Of a stretch of DNA of 5,837 nt, positions 5,061 through 5,837 are shown piece by piece (positions within the stretch are counted from its first letter, which is position 1; the number at the start of each line of letters is the position of its first letter). Under the pieces are notes generated by a model, which did not search any database, was not told where the DNA came from, and worked only from the letters and a program-made list of their open reading frames with translations. Made by a program: the position numbers and the translations under genes. Origin of the DNA: Solirubrobacterales bacterium (GTDB lineage Bacteria; Actinomycetota; Thermoleophilia; Solirubrobacterales; Solirubrobacteraceae); the NCBI GenBank assembly GCA_003151895.1, contig PLYX01000249.1, positions 598 to 6,434 of the forward strand, written 5' to 3'.

Positions 5061-5837
5061 CAGTCACCACGCGCCCGCCTGCCTGTCCCCCGCCATGGGG
5101 GGTGCCCTTTAGGGTGTCCTCGCGCAGCGTGGGATCGGCCACGATCCGCACATCTACGCCCGGGAGCCCGTCGAGCAGGCGCATCACGAGCGACTCCCTG
5201 AAGCGGCCCAGGCGGCGACGCGCAGACGGCGAGCCCATCAGCACGTAGGTGCTGCCCAGGCGGCGCGCCGTTTCGATCGCCACGGCCGCCACGTCTTCGC
5301 CCTCTTCGACGAGCAGCCGCGCTCCGAGCATCGCCGTGAGGCGCCGCAGCGACTCGAGCTGCTCGCGATCCTCTGCGCTCGGCATCCTGCCGGGCGGGCG
5401 CACGACGAGCACGTCCAGGCGGGCGCCGAGCCTCTCGGCCGAGCGCGAGGCGCGCCGCACGATGCGCTGCGAGTAGGGCGCCAGCGCCACCAGCGCGAGC
5501 AGCCGCTCGGCGATTGTTTGAGTGCCCGCCCCCCCAGCCGCGCCCGGCGCCGTGAGTCCTTCGTCGCGGCGTACCAGATCCGGTGCCCACCCCCCCGGCG
5601 CCAGTCGCTTGATCTCGACCCCCTCGGCCACGTGGCGCAGCGCCGTCTCGCGCAGCGCGGAGAGATTCTCGATCTTGAAGAAGTTGTTCAGCGCCGCGGG
5701 CACGCGCTCGCGCTGGTACACCTTGCCGGCGCGCAGACGCTCGATCAGCGCCTCGGGGGTGAGATCGATGAGCACCACCTCGTCCGCCCCGGCGAGCACT
5801 TCGTCGGGGATGGTCTCGCGCACGCGCGTGCCGGTGA
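5044..5837 (-). CDS. kdpD: short KdpD-like protein: KdpD N-terminal domain + universal stress (USP) domain, 5'-truncated by window edge
   Basis: The frame is open to the right edge; 263 residues are visible. It begins inside the KdpD sensor domain (TGTRVRETIPDEVL, ADEVVLIDLTPEALIERL, GKVYQRERVPAALNNFF, then NLSALRETALR), which follows the P-loop in KdpD and controls the high-affinity potassium pump KdpFABC. The GTG at 5823 is not the start, because RVRETIPD is mid-domain. After a Gly/Ala/Pro-rich linker (about visible residues 80-105) comes a USP-like alpha/beta domain (about 110-235) with a VLMGSPS...FRESLVMRLL nucleotide-loop-like segment and a final VDVRIVADP strand. The protein stops about 30 residues later (EDSGD, stop TGA 5044-5046), without the four membrane helices and histidine kinase of full KdpD. 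Short KdpD forms of this sort are known from other bacteria, so this is probably natural. The last codons and stop lie in the right copy of the 21-bp repeat. kdpABC would be expected beyond the right edge. Confidence 0.85.
   Translation of the reverse strand, partial: TGTRVRETIPDEVLAGADEVVLIDLTPEALIERLRAGKVYQRERVPAALNNFFKIENLSALRETALRHVAEGVEIKRLAPGGWAPDLVRRDEGLTAPGAAGGAGTQTIAERLLALVALAPYSQRIVRRASRSAERLGARLDVLVVRPPGRMPSAEDREQLESLRRLTAMLGARLLVEEGEDVAAVAIETARRLGSTYVLMGSPSARRRLGRFRESLVMRLLDGLPGVDVRIVADPTLREDTLKGTPHGGGQAGGRVVTEDSGD

Noticed and set aside
5087..5102. C5/G6 inverted repeat as a terminator of the kdpD-like gene
   Set aside because: It lies within the coding frame, has a short stem and no T tract in the direction of transcription.

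Overview
The window is GC-rich bacterial DNA with very strong GC preference at third codon positions in the outer genes. The gene families at the two ends and in the GH gene resemble those I remember from Actinomycetota, most of all Thermoleophilia (Solirubrobacterales-like soil bacteria). That placement rests on remembered family resemblance and composition only, as no rRNA or other taxonomic marker is present.

Layout from left to right. (1) Bases 1-1544, plus strand: the 3' part of a large polytopic membrane protein of the GT-C (family 39-like) glycosyltransferase type; its start lies off the left edge. (2) Bases 1581-2630, minus strand: an exported glycoside-hydrolase-like protein of clan GH-A type, converging on gene 1 with a 36-nt gap. 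(3) Bases 2627-3709, minus: a ParA/Soj-type deviant Walker-A ATPase. (4) Bases 3706-4911, minus: an AlbA_2 (Schlafen-type DNA-binding) plus GHKL-ATPase (HATPase_c_4) protein. (5) Bases 4912-5043: a short non-coding stretch that serves as the leader of gene 4. (6) Bases 5044-5837, minus: the C-terminal part of a short KdpD-like sensor (KdpD N-terminal domain plus universal-stress domain, no kinase); its start lies off the right edge.

The key observation is a perfect 21-bp direct repeat, at 2666-2686 and 5040-5060. It brackets essentially all of the ParA + AlbA/GHKL gene pair and its leader. The right copy covers the last codons and stop of the kdpD-like gene; the left copy lies inside the 3' end of the ParA gene. 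Removing one repeat plus the intervening DNA (2374 bp) would leave an intact kdpD-like gene ending 39 nt before the glycoside hydrolase start, a normal operon-like arrangement. The pair therefore looks like a compact cassette inserted at the 3' end of a chromosomal gene. It carries no recognisable integrase or transposase, and its base composition is less GC-rich than its outer neighbours.

The two cassette genes overlap by 4 nt (ATGA) and are surely co-translated. The insertion has also given the ParA gene a new 3' end that overlaps the glycoside hydrolase start by 4 nt, so three unrelated-looking genes now form a chain of ATGA overlaps. The biological role of the ParA + AlbA/GHKL pair is not known to me; a mobile defence or maintenance module is the most reasonable hypothesis.
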